DNA of 64,000 nucleotides from Arenimonas maotaiensis (GTDB taxonomy: Bacteria > Pseudomonadota > Gammaproteobacteria > Xanthomonadales > Xanthomonadaceae). The stretch covers positions 310,001 to 374,000 of the forward strand of contig NZ_BMFO01000001.1 in the NCBI RefSeq assembly GCF_014638745.1. Direction: 5' to 3'. A program made the translations under genes and the position numbers. The notes below the pieces were generated by a model. That model was not told where the DNA came from and did not search any database. It saw nothing but the letters and a program-made list of their open reading frames with translations. Of this stretch, positions 6,237 through 17,309 are shown piece by piece; position 1 is the first letter of the stretch, and each line of letters starts with the position of its first letter.

Positions 6237-9200
6237 GGCGTGCCCTCCTCCACCTTCAGCACCTCGGGCGCGGCCCACGGCCCGCGGATGCGGTATTCGA
6301 TGGCCGAGCCCTGCTTCAGCGGTTTGTCCAACACCGCCTGCGCCACCACACCGGCGGCGGCGCCGATCGGGCCGGCGGTGACCGCGCCGATCACCGGCAG
6401 CAGACCGCCGGCCTTGGGCTCCACGCGCACGCGCTGGTCGAACTGCTCCTTGACCAGATCGGTGCTGCCGCTGATGCGGATGTCGGCGGCCGGCGCGTCG
6501 ATCAGCAGGTTGCGGGTCTCGGCCTTGCCCTGGGCGAAATCAAAGCGGCCGGTGATGCGGGAGAACGCCATGCCCTTGTTGAAGAAATCGCGGAAGTCGA
6601 GCGTCAGCCGGCGCGGCAATTCGGCCAAGCTGATCAGGCCCAGCACGCGGCCGCCGCCGGGGTCGACGCCGAGGATCTGGCCGTCGCGGATGTCGAGCGC
6701 CATGCTGCCGCGGAACGCCGCCAGACTGAAGTCGACCGGCGCGCCGTCCCAAACGCCATTGAGTTCGGCTCGGCTCTTGCCGCGTTTGATCACGCCGGCG
6801 TAGCGCATCGCGGTCAGCACCTTGCCCAGGTCCGGGCTGCTCACCTCGGCCTGCAAGGCGGTGCGGTCGCGGCCGCCGATGCGCTGCCACTGGCCGCCGG
6901 CGTCGATCGACAGCGCCGCCGAGCGGGTGTTCAGGCGGCGGATCTGCAGACCCTGCGCCGACGGTGCGGTCTGCAGTTCGGCCCGGCCCAGCGCCAGTTC
7001 GCCGAAGCGCAGGTCGTCGATGACCACGTTGACCGGCGGCAACTGCGCCGGATCGCCCAGATCCAGGGCGGTATCCGGCGTCGCCGGTTTGCCGGGCACG
7101 CCGAAGCCGTTGAAATGCACTTTGCCGAAGCGCGCGGCGATGGCCGCGCCTTTGGCGTCCGGCACGCTCAGGTTGCCGTCCAGGCGCGCGCCGCTGGCGC
7201 GCAGGTTCAAGACGCCGTCGCCCGGCAGCTTCTGCAGGCGCACGGCGCCGAAATCGTTGCCCAGCAGACGGAAACGGCTGACCGCCAGATCGAAACCCTG
7301 CAGGCCGTCGCCGCCGACCGCCTTTTTCGCCAAGGCCAGCCAAGCCGGCACGTCGAATTCGGCGGCGCTGCCGCGCACCGAAATGCCGGACGCCGGCAAC
7401 GCGCCCTGGGTCTGCGCGCCGAACAGCGCGACGCCGGCCATCGGCCGGTTCTTCGGCTTTCTCAGCAGCAGCCGGAACTCGGGGCCGAGGCGGAATTCGA
7501 GCACACCCTGCTCGACCGGCAAACGCGTGCGCAGCGAGAACGCGGTGGCCTCGCCGGCCGGCTTGGCCAAAGGCGTCGGCAACAGCACCGCGGTGCCGGC
7601 CAAGCTGGACTGCGCCTCCAGCCAGACCGGCGCCTCGTCGCCTTCCGGCGCCTTCGGCACGCTGACCGCGAAGCGCCAGGCGCTGCGGCCCTTCAGCACC
7701 GGCCGCAGATCGGCCAAGGCGGCGTCGTAGGCCAACAGCGTCTCGGCCGGGAACTCGCCGGCCAGCAGCGCTTCCACGCGGTTGCCGGCCGCGCGCACAT
7801 GGCCGTCGCCGACGCGCAGATCCAAGCGCACCGGCTGGCCGAGCATGCGCCCGGCCAATTGCTCGGCGCGGAAGCCGCCGTTGTCGAAGCGGGCGCGGCC
7901 GCGCGCGTCCTGCAACCGCAGCTTCCATTCCGGCGCGCGCACGTCGGCGCCGCGGAACGCGATGTCGCCTTCGATGCGGTTGCCGGCGGGCCCCTGCTTC
8001 AGCGGGAAGAACATGCGCACGTCGGCCTCGACCGGCCCGCCGCCTTGCAGGGCGAGCACGGCCGGACCGACGCGGTCCTTCAAGGGCGTGTCGCGCAACA
8101 CCGGCAGCAGACGCGCGAAATCGGAGCGCGTGCGCACGTCGACGCGCAGTTCCGACTGCTTGAACGCGGCGATGCCGCTCGGCAGGATCTCGACCGGATT
8201 GCCCAGGAACATCGCACGGCCCGTGGCGGCGAAACCCGGGCCGTTGAAGTCGACCGGCATCACCGCGTTCTCGGCGGCCGGCCACTCGCGGTTGAACTTG
8301 AAACGTTCGGCATGCACGCTGGCGGTGGCGTGGAAACGGCCGGATTTGGCCGCGAACGGCCAGTCGGCCAGATCGCCGGCGATCAGCACCTGGCCGTCGC
8401 GCACGCTGCCCTTTTCCAGCGCCATGTCGAGCCAGGCGATGGTGGTCTTCGGCATCACATGCCGCGGCCAAAAGCGTTTGGCCACGGCGAAATCGAACGG
8501 CGCCAGGCGCGCGGCCAGATTCAGCAGCGGCGCCTTGCGGCCGGGCATGAACTGCAGTTGCGCGTCCAGATCGAGGTCCATGCCCTCGCCGCGCCAACGC
8601 AGGCCGCGGCCGCCGATCACCCAATCCGGACCGCTGCGCCACCAGGCCAGGGAGCCGTCGAAGCGGCTGTCGACCGGCGCGCCGAAGGCCATCGGCCAGT
8701 CCAGCGTCACCGCATCCGGGCGGAAGCGCAGGCTGCCGCCGCGCTCGTCGGCCACGAACGCCGCATGCACGCCGCGCAGGCCGGGCGCCTTGCCGATCGG
8801 ATTGAAGCCGACGCCGCGCGCGATGCCACTGGCGCGCCACTGGCCGGAGCCGGTATCGCCGACGGCATCGATGCCGGTCAACGCGCCGTCCAGCCCGACC
8901 CGCCGCGACCATTCCTCCAGCCGCGGCAGGCGGCCTTTGCCCAAGGGCATCACCGCGCTCAACGGCCGCAACGCGACGCCGTCGACGCGCGCATGCCAGC
9001 GGCGTCCGTCAGAGCGCAGACGCAGATTCTCGATACGTTCGCTGGCGCGGCCTTTGCGGAACACGATGGCCGGCGCCTGCAGCCGCCAACCGGTACGCTC
9101 GCGCTGCCAGAGCCAATCGGCCTCGATGCGGTCGTACAGGGTTTCCCGCGCCAGTCCGAAGGCGCGCGTCGGCGCGCCGTCCAGCGTCAGGTCCTCGGTC

Positions 9201-10003
9201 TGCAACCGGCCGCGCACGCGCATCACCCGCCGGCGCTCGACCTCGGCCCACAGATCCAGACGCGAACGCGAGCTCAGCGGCGGCACCCGCCATTCCGGCA
9301 TCATCGCCAGCCAGTGCGCCGGCTGCAGGCGCTCGCCGCCGAGCCAGACCCGGCCCGACATCGCGCGCCGGTCGAGATCGGCCACCAGCAGCAGCGGCGC
9401 GGCGGCGCGCTTGGCTTCGGCGCGCAGGCCCAGCCGCAGGCGGTCGCCCTGCACGCGCAGGCGCATGTCGACGCGCGGGAACAGCACCGGCGCGCGGCCT
9501 TTGGCCTGCACCGTCAACGAGGAACGTTCGACCTGCAGCTCGCCGAAGCCGGACAGCACGTCCAGCGCGTCGGTGCGGCTGTCGGCCCCGTGCGGCACGC
9601 CCAGCAGGCGCCAGCTGTCGTCCGGCTGCTGCTCCAGGCGCAGCGTCAGGTCCTTGGCCTTCAGCTCGGTCAGCGGATGGTCCGGCAACAGGCCGGAATA
9701 CACCGCCACCAACAGTTCGGCGCGGGCGATCTCGACCGCCGCCTCGCCGCTACCGACCTTCAGCCCGCTCAGGCTGATGCGCGGACCGCGCCGGGTCCAG
9801 CGCGTTTCGCTGCCGGAAAAACTGACCGGCTGCCCGACCTGCTTGGAGAGCCAGGCCTGCACGCGCGCCGGGTTCTCTTCGATGAACGGCAGCATCAGGT
9901 TGGCGGCGCTGACCAGCACCGCGGCCAGGATCAGCAACACCAGGACGCCATAGCCCAGCGTGCGGCGCGTGTAGCGGAAAGTCCGGCGCCAACGCGTCGG
10001 CAT
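6233..10003 (-). CDS. yhdP: YhdP-family AsmA-like envelope protein
   Basis: 1256 aa, the usual length of the YhdP family (TIGR02099/DUF3971), large AsmA-like proteins. E. coli YhdP helps move phospholipid to the outer membrane. One N-terminal membrane anchor is visible (YGVLVLLILAAVLVSAANLML, about residues 18-38). The rest is a long periplasmic beta-rich body. The C-terminus has the AsmA-like segments DIRDGQILGVDPGGGRVLGL and a final GPIGAAAGVVAQAVLDKPL. It follows rng by three bases, which is the conserved order in E. coli (maf-rng-yhdP). The start is the ATG at 10003. Confidence 0.92.
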   Translation of the reverse strand: MPTRWRRTFRYTRRTLGYGVLVLLILAAVLVSAANLMLPFIEENPARVQAWLSKQVGQPVSFSGSETRWTRRGPRISLSGLKVGSGEAAVEIARAELLVAVYSGLLPDHPLTELKAKDLTLRLEQQPDDSWRLLGVPHGADSRTDALDVLSGFGELQVERSSLTVQAKGRAPVLFPRVDMRLRVQGDRLRLGLRAEAKRAAAPLLLVADLDRRAMSGRVWLGGERLQPAHWLAMMPEWRVPPLSSRSRLDLWAEVERRRVMRVRGRLQTEDLTLDGAPTRAFGLARETLYDRIEADWLWQRERTGWRLQAPAIVFRKGRASERIENLRLRSDGRRWHARVDGVALRPLSAVMPLGKGRLPRLEEWSRRVGLDGALTGIDAVGDTGSGQWRASGIARGVGFNPIGKAPGLRGVHAAFVADERGGSLRFRPDAVTLDWPMAFGAPVDSRFDGSLAWWRSGPDWVIGGRGLRWRGEGMDLDLDAQLQFMPGRKAPLLNLAARLAPFDFAVAKRFWPRHVMPKTTIAWLDMALEKGSVRDGQVLIAGDLADWPFAAKSGRFHATASVHAERFKFNREWPAAENAVMPVDFNGPGFAATGRAMFLGNPVEILPSGIAAFKQSELRVDVRTRSDFARLLPVLRDTPLKDRVGPAVLALQGGGPVEADVRMFFPLKQGPAGNRIEGDIAFRGADVRAPEWKLRLQDARGRARFDNGGFRAEQLAGRMLGQPVRLDLRVGDGHVRAAGNRVEALLAGEFPAETLLAYDAALADLRPVLKGRSAWRFAVSVPKAPEGDEAPVWLEAQSSLAGTAVLLPTPLAKPAGEATAFSLRTRLPVEQGVLEFRLGPEFRLLLRKPKNRPMAGVALFGAQTQGALPASGISVRGSAAEFDVPAWLALAKKAVGGDGLQGFDLAVSRFRLLGNDFGAVRLQKLPGDGVLNLRASGARLDGNLSVPDAKGAAIAARFGKVHFNGFGVPGKPATPDTALDLGDPAQLPPVNVVIDDLRFGELALGRAELQTAPSAQGLQIRRLNTRSAALSIDAGGQWQRIGGRDRTALQAEVSSPDLGKVLTAMRYAGVIKRGKSRAELNGVWDGAPVDFSLAAFRGSMALDIRDGQILGVDPGGGRVLGLISLAELPRRLTLDFRDFFNKGMAFSRITGRFDFAQGKAETRNLLIDAPAADIRISGSTDLVKEQFDQRVRVEPKAGGLLPVIGAVTAGPIGAAAGVVAQAVLDKPLKQGSAIEYRIRGPWAAPEVLKVEEGTP

Positions 10004-10006
10004 GGC

Positions 10007-11482
10007 TCAGGACAGCACCACGTCGAACTGGTCCTGCGCGTACTGCTCGTCGGGCTGGAAGCGGATGTCCTTGCCGATGAACTCCTCGAGCTCGGCCACC
10101 GCCGCCGATTCCTCCTCGGTGATCTTGGCCACCACCTTGGGTGCGGCCATCACCATCACCTTGTCGGCCTCGAACTGGCGCACGGCGCGGGTCACTTCGC
10201 GGAAGATCTCGTAGATCACGGTCTCGGCGGTCTTGATGTAGCCGCGGCCGGCGCAGGCCGCGCACGGCTCGCACAGCTGGCGCTGCAGGCTCTCGACCGT
10301 GCGCTTGCGGGTCATCTCCACCAGCCCGAGCGGCGAGAAGTCGTACACCGTGGTCTTCACATGGTCGGCCGCCAAGCCCTTCTCCAGCGTGCGCAGCACC
10401 TGGCGCTTGTGCTCCTCGTCCTGCATGTCGATGAAGTCGATGACGATGATGCCGCCCAGGTTGCGCAGGCGCAGCTGGCGCGCCACCGACTGCGCGGCCT
10501 CCAGGTTGGTGCGGTAGGCGGTCTCCTCCAGGTTCTTCTGGCCCAGGAAGGAGCCGGTGTTGATGTCGACCGAGGTCATCGCCTCGGTCTGGTCGAACAC
10601 CAGATAGCCGCCGGACTTCAGCGGCACCTGCTTGTCGAGCGCGCGGCCGATCTCGTCCTCGACGCTGTACATGTCGAAGATCGGGCGCTCGCCGCCGTAA
10701 TGGCGGATGCGGCCGGCCAGGTCCGGCATCAGCTTCTGCGCGAAGCGCGCGACCTTCTCGAAGGTCTCGCGCGAATCGATGGTGACGCTGGCGACCTCGA
10801 CGCGCAGCATGTCGCGCACCGCGCGCATCGGCAGCGACAGGTCCTCGTACACGCAGTCGCCGGCCTTGGCCGACTGCGCGTTCTGGCGCAGCACGCCGAT
10901 GGCGCGCTCGAGGTAGGCGATGTCCTGCTCGATGAACGCGGCGTCGACGCCCTCGGCGTTGGTGCGGATGATGTAGCCGCAGCGCTTGGCCTCGGCGTGC
11001 GCCTGCACGATGCCCTTCAGGCGCTGGCGTTCGTCCTCGTCGTCGATCCGGCTGGACACGCCGACCGTGCGCGAATCCGGCAACAGCACCAGATAGCGCG
11101 ACGGCATCGAGATCTCGGTGGTCAGGCGCGCGCCCTTGCTGCCGATCGGGTCCTTGATGACCTGCACCACGATGTCCTGGCCTTCGTGCACCAGCGAGGT
11201 GATCAGCGGCTGCGGACGCGGTTCGCTCTCGGCGGCGTCGGCCGGGCGCGCGGCCACGATGTCGGAGGCGTGCAGGAACGCGGCGCGCTCCAGGCCGATG
11301 TCGACGAAGGCGGCCTGCATGCCGGGCATCACGCGCTGCACGCGGCCCTTGTAGATGTTGCCGAGCACGCCGCGGCGGGAGCTGCGTTCGATGTGCAGCT
11401 CCTGCAGCAGGCCGTTCTCGACCAGTGCCACGCGGGTCTCGCGCGGGGTGACGTTGATCAGCAGTTCGGCGTTCACGGGCAT
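10007..11482 (-). CDS. rng: ribonuclease G
   Basis: Endoribonuclease of the RNase E/G family; it trims the 5' end of 16S rRNA and degrades some mRNAs in the cytoplasm. 491 aa, the standard length of RNase G (no long C-terminal scaffold as in RNase E). An S1 RNA-binding domain covers about residues 37-125. The catalytic aspartates are in MTSVDINTG and GIIVIDFIDM. The zinc-link CEPCAACAG is at about residue 400. The ATG at 11482 is one base after the stop of maf, so the two are co-transcribed. Confidence 0.96.
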   Translation of the reverse strand: MPVNAELLINVTPRETRVALVENGLLQELHIERSSRRGVLGNIYKGRVQRVMPGMQAAFVDIGLERAAFLHASDIVAARPADAAESEPRPQPLITSLVHEGQDIVVQVIKDPIGSKGARLTTEISMPSRYLVLLPDSRTVGVSSRIDDEDERQRLKGIVQAHAEAKRCGYIIRTNAEGVDAAFIEQDIAYLERAIGVLRQNAQSAKAGDCVYEDLSLPMRAVRDMLRVEVASVTIDSRETFEKVARFAQKLMPDLAGRIRHYGGERPIFDMYSVEDEIGRALDKQVPLKSGGYLVFDQTEAMTSVDINTGSFLGQKNLEETAYRTNLEAAQSVARQLRLRNLGGIIVIDFIDMQDEEHKRQVLRTLEKGLAADHVKTTVYDFSPLGLVEMTRKRTVESLQRQLCEPCAACAGRGYIKTAETVIYEIFREVTRAVRQFEADKVMVMAAPKVVAKITEEESAAVAELEEFIGKDIRFQPDEQYAQDQFDVVLS

Positions 11483-11483
11483 G

Positions 11484-12065
11484 TCAGTTCCTCGACCACG
11501 CCGGCACGCCGAAGTTCCGCAGCAGCTGCCAGGTTTCGTGCAGCGGCAGGCCCATCACGCCGGAATAGCTGCCCTCGATGCGTTCGATGAAGGCCGCGGC
11601 GCGGCCCTGCACGGCGTAGGCGCCGGCCTTGCCGAACGGTTCGCCGGTGGCGACGTAGGCCGCGATGTCGGCGCCCGACAGCGGCGCGAAACGCACCGTG
11701 CTGACCGCCAGCCGGCGTTCCTCGCGGCGGTCGGACAGCAGCCAGACCGCGCTGATCACCTCATGCGTACGGCCGGACAGGCGCGCCAGCAGTTCGGCGG
11801 CGTGCGCGGCATCACTCGGCTTGCCGAGCACCTCGCCGTCGAGCACCACGTCGGTGTCGGCGCCGAGCACCACGGCGTCGGGGCGCGCGGCCAAGGCCAG
11901 CAGTCCGGCGCCGGCCTTTTCGCGCGCGACGCGGCTGACGTAATCCGCCGGCGACTCCTGCGGCAGGCGCTGCTCGTGGATTTCGGCGTCGACGGTGTCG
12001 AACGCGACCCCGAGCTGCTCGAGCAGTTCGCGCCGGCGGGGGGATTGCGAGGCCAGATAGATCAT
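11484..12065 (-). CDS. maf: Maf nucleoside-triphosphate pyrophosphatase
   Basis: House-cleaning pyrophosphatase that hydrolyses dTTP/UTP or modified nucleotides to monophosphates (YhdE-type by its place next to rng). 193 aa, normal length. The N-terminal phosphate-binding motif IYLASQSPRRRELL, the central VVLGADTDVVLDGEVLGKP and the C-terminal GSYSGVMGLPL are all present. The ATG at 12065 is chosen because it begins exactly at the conserved Ile-Tyr-Leu-Ala-Ser-Gln-Ser. An open frame runs on upstream but is only antisense sequence to the phosphatase gene. First gene of maf-rng-yhdP-amiD; its promoter must lie in the 87 bases shared with the divergent phosphatase gene. Confidence 0.95.
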   Translation of the reverse strand: MIYLASQSPRRRELLEQLGVAFDTVDAEIHEQRLPQESPADYVSRVAREKAGAGLLALAARPDAVVLGADTDVVLDGEVLGKPSDAAHAAELLARLSGRTHEVISAVWLLSDRREERRLAVSTVRFAPLSGADIAAYVATGEPFGKAGAYAVQGRAAAFIERIEGSYSGVMGLPLHETWQLLRNFGVPAWSRN

Positions 12066-12088
12066 TGTCCTACCATTAATGCAGACGC

Positions 12089-12106
12089 CTGCCATAAAGC
12101 GGTAAT
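12089..12106 (+). promoter_or_regulatory. possible PHO box (PhoB site)
   Basis: CTGCCATAAAGCGGTAAT fits the CTGTCAT-N4-CTGTCAY direct-repeat pattern with 6/7 and 5/7 matches, 46 bases before the phosphatase ATG. A weak -10 (CATAGC, 12120-12125) would follow. This is a visual match only. Confidence 0.4.
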
Positions 12107-12152
12107 ATGTGGGATTGAACATAGCACGATGCCCGCGACGGACGCACGCCCC

Positions 12153-13781
12153 ATGACCAAGACCTCTTCCCGTATTGTACTTGCCTTTGCCGCCTTGCTC
12201 GGCAGCCAGGGCCTCAGCGCCGCCGACACCGGCGAATCGGCCGAACGCTGGTTCCGCGAGGGCGCGCAGCGCGCCGACCGTCTGGGCTCGGGACAGGCCA
12301 AGGCCAAGAACGTGATCCTGTTCGTGGGCGACGGCATGAGCCTGACCACCGTGGCCGCGGCCCGCATCCGCGAAGGCCAGCTCAGGCAGCAGCCGGGCGA
12401 GGAAAACCTGCTCAGCTTCGAACGCTTCCCGAACACCGCGTTCAGCAAGACCTACAACACCGACAGCCAGACGCCCGATTCGGCCGGCACCATGACCGCG
12501 ATGATCACCGGCGTGAAGACGCGCATGGGCTTCCTCGGCGTCGGCCAGATCCCCGAGCGCGGCGACTGCGACGGCGGCCGCACGCAGCCGGTGGCCAGCG
12601 CATTGACGCTGGCGAAACAGGCCGGCTTGGCCACCGGCGTGGTCACCACCACCCGCATCACCCACGCCACGCCCGGCGCGACCTACGCGCACGTGACCGA
12701 ACGCAACTGGGAAAGCGACGCCGACCTGCCGAGCGCGTTGCGCGGCGGCGCCTGCAAGGACATCGCCCGGCAGCTGCTCGATTATGCCCGCGGCACCGGC
12801 ATCGACGTGGTGCTGGGCGGCGGCCTGAACAAGTTCCTGCCGGCGGCCAAGTCCGATCCGCGCTACCCCAACGCCCGCGGCGCGCGCATGGACGGCCGCA
12901 ACCTGATGGCCGAATGGCGCAAGGCCCAGCCGAAGACCGCGTTCGTCAGCACCGGCAGCGAACTGGCCGCGCTCGACCTGGGCAAGACCGGCAAGCTGGT
13001 CGGCCTGTTCAACGGCGACCACCTGAGCTATGAATACGACCGCGTGGCCGACAAGGAAGACGAACCGAGCCTGGCCGAGATGACCCGCGCCGCGATCAAT
13101 GTGCTGAAGCGCGGCGACAAGGGCTTCGTGCTGGTGGTCGAGGGCGGCCGCATCGACCACGCGCACCACTCCGGCAACGCCTACCGCGCCCTGCACGACA
13201 CCATCGCCTTCAGCGACGCGATCCGCGCCGCCGACGAGCTGACCTCGGCCGATGACACCCTGATCCTTGTCACCGCCGACCACGCGCATACCATGAGCTT
13301 CGTGGGCTATCCGCAGCGCGGCAATCCGATCCTCGGCAAGGTGTTCGGCAAGGCCGGCGAGGACGAGCCGCCGAGCCTGGTCAAGGACCTGTTGGGCAAA
13401 CCCTATACCACCCTGGTGTACGCCAACGGTCCGGGCTACGCGGGCGAAAGCAGCCTGCAGCCGGCCGGCACCAAGAACTTCCCGCACAACCCCGGCGGCT
13501 ACTTCGAACCGGCCACCGGCCGTCCGGACCTGACCGAGGTCGACACCGAGCATCCGAACTTCATGCAGGAAGCGCTGGTGCCGACCAACTCGGAAACCCA
13601 CGGCGGCGACGACGTCGGCATCTGGGCCCGCGGCCCGGGCGCGCAGGCGGTGCGCGGCACGCTGGAACAGAACACCATCTTCCACCTGCTGACCCAACCG
13701 CAGCCGGTGTTGCGCGCCTATCTGTGCGGCGCCGGCTATTGCGAGGACGGCGTGCCGTCACGGTTGCCGAAAGCGATGTAA
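12153..13781 (+). CDS. phoA: alkaline phosphatase (PhoA family), secreted
   Basis: Releases phosphate from phosphomonoesters in the periplasm. 542 aa with a signal peptide (MTKTSSRIVLAFAALLGSQG, cleavage near SAA at 22-24). Family residues are visible: metal-site Asp60 in LFVGDGMS, nucleophile Ser110 in TPDSAGTMTA, the VEGGRIDHAHH metal ligands, TADHAHTMS, and the late ETHGGDDVGIWA. The ATG at 12153 gives the best signal peptide. An in-frame ATG at 12129 adds eight residues, but a start there is unlikely if the -10 box at 12120-12125 is real. It is longer than E. coli PhoA (471 aa), as in the larger PhoA group of soil and marine bacteria. Divergent from maf; the small membrane gene follows at four bases. 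Confidence 0.93.
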   Translation: MTKTSSRIVLAFAALLGSQGLSAADTGESAERWFREGAQRADRLGSGQAKAKNVILFVGDGMSLTTVAAARIREGQLRQQPGEENLLSFERFPNTAFSKTYNTDSQTPDSAGTMTAMITGVKTRMGFLGVGQIPERGDCDGGRTQPVASALTLAKQAGLATGVVTTTRITHATPGATYAHVTERNWESDADLPSALRGGACKDIARQLLDYARGTGIDVVLGGGLNKFLPAAKSDPRYPNARGARMDGRNLMAEWRKAQPKTAFVSTGSELAALDLGKTGKLVGLFNGDHLSYEYDRVADKEDEPSLAEMTRAAINVLKRGDKGFVLVVEGGRIDHAHHSGNAYRALHDTIAFSDAIRAADELTSADDTLILVTADHAHTMSFVGYPQRGNPILGKVFGKAGEDEPPSLVKDLLGKPYTTLVYANGPGYAGESSLQPAGTKNFPHNPGGYFEPATGRPDLTEVDTEHPNFMQEALVPTNSETHGGDDVGIWARGPGAQAVRGTLEQNTIFHLLTQPQPVLRAYLCGAGYCEDGVPSRLPKAM

Positions 13782-13784
13782 GCC

Positions 13785-14078
13785 GTGTTCGTCGGTCTGG
13801 CCGTCGCCACCGTCCTGCTTCTGGTGTTCGGGCTGGCGGTGCGCTTCGCCGGCGACGACCCCATCCTCAATCTGGTCGATTACCGCCGCGTCCGCGACCG
13901 GCGGGCTTTGCATGTCTTCGCCGGACGCGTCCTGCTGGGCTTGGCGGCCGGCAGCGCCGCGCTGACGTATCTGGCGTGGCGTCACGACGAGATGGCCGTA
14001 CTGGCCCTGCTTGGCTGGATACTCTGGCTGAAAGCGGGTATGGTGGCCTTGGCTGCGGGCAGCAGCCGTTACCAATAA
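13785..14078 (+). CDS. small integral membrane protein
   Basis: 97 aa starting with GTG at 13785, three bases after the phosphatase stop, so probably co-transcribed with it. Three hydrophobic helices are visible: FVGLAVATVLLLVFGLAV (2-19), LHVFAGRVLLGLAAGSAAL (42-60) and MAVLALLGWILWLKAGMVAL (70-89). No charged catalytic residues are placed in them, and I recognise no family with certainty. Its composition is as GC-rich as the neighbours. It may be an accessory or simply a passenger of the phosphatase-katG insert. Confidence 0.6.
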   Translation: MFVGLAVATVLLLVFGLAVRFAGDDPILNLVDYRRVRDRRALHVFAGRVLLGLAAGSAALTYLAWRHDEMAVLALLGWILWLKAGMVALAAGSSRYQ

Positions 14079-14098
14079 ACCAAACCAATAGCCACATT

Positions 14099-14126
14099 CA
14101 ATGGATTTTATTCAATCAATCCATTG
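14099..14126. promoter_or_regulatory. inverted repeat upstream of katG, possible operator
   Basis: CAATGGATT (14099-14107) and AATCCATTG (14118-14126) are perfect inverted halves with a 10-base spacer, 61 bases before the katG ATG. It is an AT-rich island in GC-rich DNA. A redox regulator site is plausible, but it does not match the OxyR consensus clearly. Confidence 0.5.
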
Positions 14127-14135
14127 GATAAATAG

Positions 14136-16349
<2,214 letters not shown>

Positions 16350-16370
16350 GCGTTCGGATCCACCGCAAGA

Positions 16371-16403
16371 AAAAAACGGGCCGTTTAGACGGCCCGTTTT
16401 TTT
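16371..16403. terminator. bidirectional rho-independent terminator
   Basis: AAAAAACGGGCC and GGCCCGTTTTTT form the stem with an eight-base loop (16383-16390), 22 bases after the katG stop. The poly-A/poly-T sides allow it to serve katG (+) and rlmH (-). Confidence 0.9.
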
Positions 16404-16406
16404 GCC

Positions 16407-16877
16407 TTACGCCCGATGGTAAGGATGGTTGGCCAACAGGCTGGCGGCGCGGTACAGCTGCTCGGCCACGATCAGCCTGACCAGCATATGCGGTAGCGTC
16501 AGGGCGCCGATCGACCAGCTTTCATCGGCTTTGGCGGCGACCTCCGGGCTATGACCTTCCGGGCCGCCGATCAAAAACGCCAGGTCCCTGCCCTGCTGCC
16601 GCCAGACTTCCAGGCGCTGCGCCAAGGCTTCCGAGGAATGGTTGCGGCCGCGGCCGTCGAGCAGCACCACGTAGGCGTTCTTCGGCAAGGCTGCGAGCAC
16701 GCGCTGGCCTTCGTCGGCCTGCGCGCGGGCGGCGTCGCGGTTCTTGCCGCGCACGCCGGGCGCGACTTCGACCAGCTCGAACGGCAGCCAGTGCGACAGG
16801 CGTTTCTGGTATTCGGTGAAGCCCTCGGCGACCCAGGACGGCGCCCGTTCACCGACGGCGATCAGGCGCGCTTTCAC
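16407..16877 (-). CDS. rlmH: 23S rRNA pseudouridine-1915 N3-methyltransferase
   Basis: SPOUT-class methyltransferase acting on helix 69 of 23S rRNA in the 70S ribosome. 156 aa, normal length. The knot region LAFLIGGPEGHSPEV (SAM site) and the C-terminal LTLPHMLVRLIVAEQLYRAASL are characteristic. The start is a GTG at 16877, three bases after the rsfS stop. It ends the operon leuS-lptE-holA-nadD-rsfS-rlmH and runs into the terminator shared with katG. In related genomes maf usually follows; here it is displaced by the katG insert. Confidence 0.95.
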   Translation of the reverse strand: MKARLIAVGERAPSWVAEGFTEYQKRLSHWLPFELVEVAPGVRGKNRDAARAQADEGQRVLAALPKNAYVVLLDGRGRNHSSEALAQRLEVWRQQGRDLAFLIGGPEGHSPEVAAKADESWSIGALTLPHMLVRLIVAEQLYRAASLLANHPYHRA

Positions 16878-16880
16878 GGC

Positions 16881-17309
16881 TCAGTCGGCCGATTCGCCCT
16901 CGGGCGGCTGGTCGCCGACGGTCCACAGGCGCTCGATGGCGTAGTACTCGCGGATACGCGGCAGCATGACGTGCACGATGACGTCGCCGAGGTCGACCAG
17001 CACCCATTCGGCTTCGCGCTCGCCTTCCACGCCCAGCGGCATCACGCCGCATTTCTTGGCGAACTTCACCACTTCGTCGGCCACCGATTTGACGTGGCGG
17101 GTGGAGGTGCCCGAGGCGACCACCAGGAAGTCGGCGATGCTGGTCTTGCCGCGCACGTCGATTTCCACCGCATCCTTGGCTTTCATTTCCTCCAATGCGA
17201 GATGCACCTGCTTCAGCAGGTCCTCCGGCTTGGGCAGCGGATTCGGCAATTGGGTCTTGATGATGTGGGCTTGGGTCAAGCGGCTGTCCTCGGTTGGCTC
17301 GGCGGCCAT
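16881..17309 (-). CDS. rsfS: ribosomal silencing factor RsfS
   Basis: Binds ribosomal protein uL14 and prevents joining of subunits when nutrients are low. 142 aa, slightly longer than the usual ~105-120 at its N-terminal end. The core KDAVEIDVRGKTSIADFLV, VASGTSTRHVKSVADEVV and EWVLVDLGDVIVHVM, plus the C-terminal REYYAIERLW, are the DUF143 fold. ATG at 17309 overlaps the nadD stop (TAATG). A shorter start near residue 32 is possible but no good ATG is there. Confidence 0.95.
   Translation of the reverse strand: MAAEPTEDSRLTQAHIIKTQLPNPLPKPEDLLKQVHLALEEMKAKDAVEIDVRGKTSIADFLVVASGTSTRHVKSVADEVVKFAKKCGVMPLGVEGEREAEWVLVDLGDVIVHVMLPRIREYYAIERLWTVGDQPPEGESAD

Noticed and set aside
7115..11590. 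A 1491-codon plus-strand open frame
   Set aside because: It lies antisense to yhdP and rng, which are clear. The translation is Arg/Gln/His/Ala-rich as expected of the opposite strand of GC-rich genes.
11355..12128. N-terminal extension of the phosphatase frame
   Set aside because: Antisense to maf; the product only becomes recognisable at the signal peptide from 12153.
12066..13697. Long minus-strand frame leading into maf
   Set aside because: Antisense to phoA; Maf homology begins at its own ATG at 12065.
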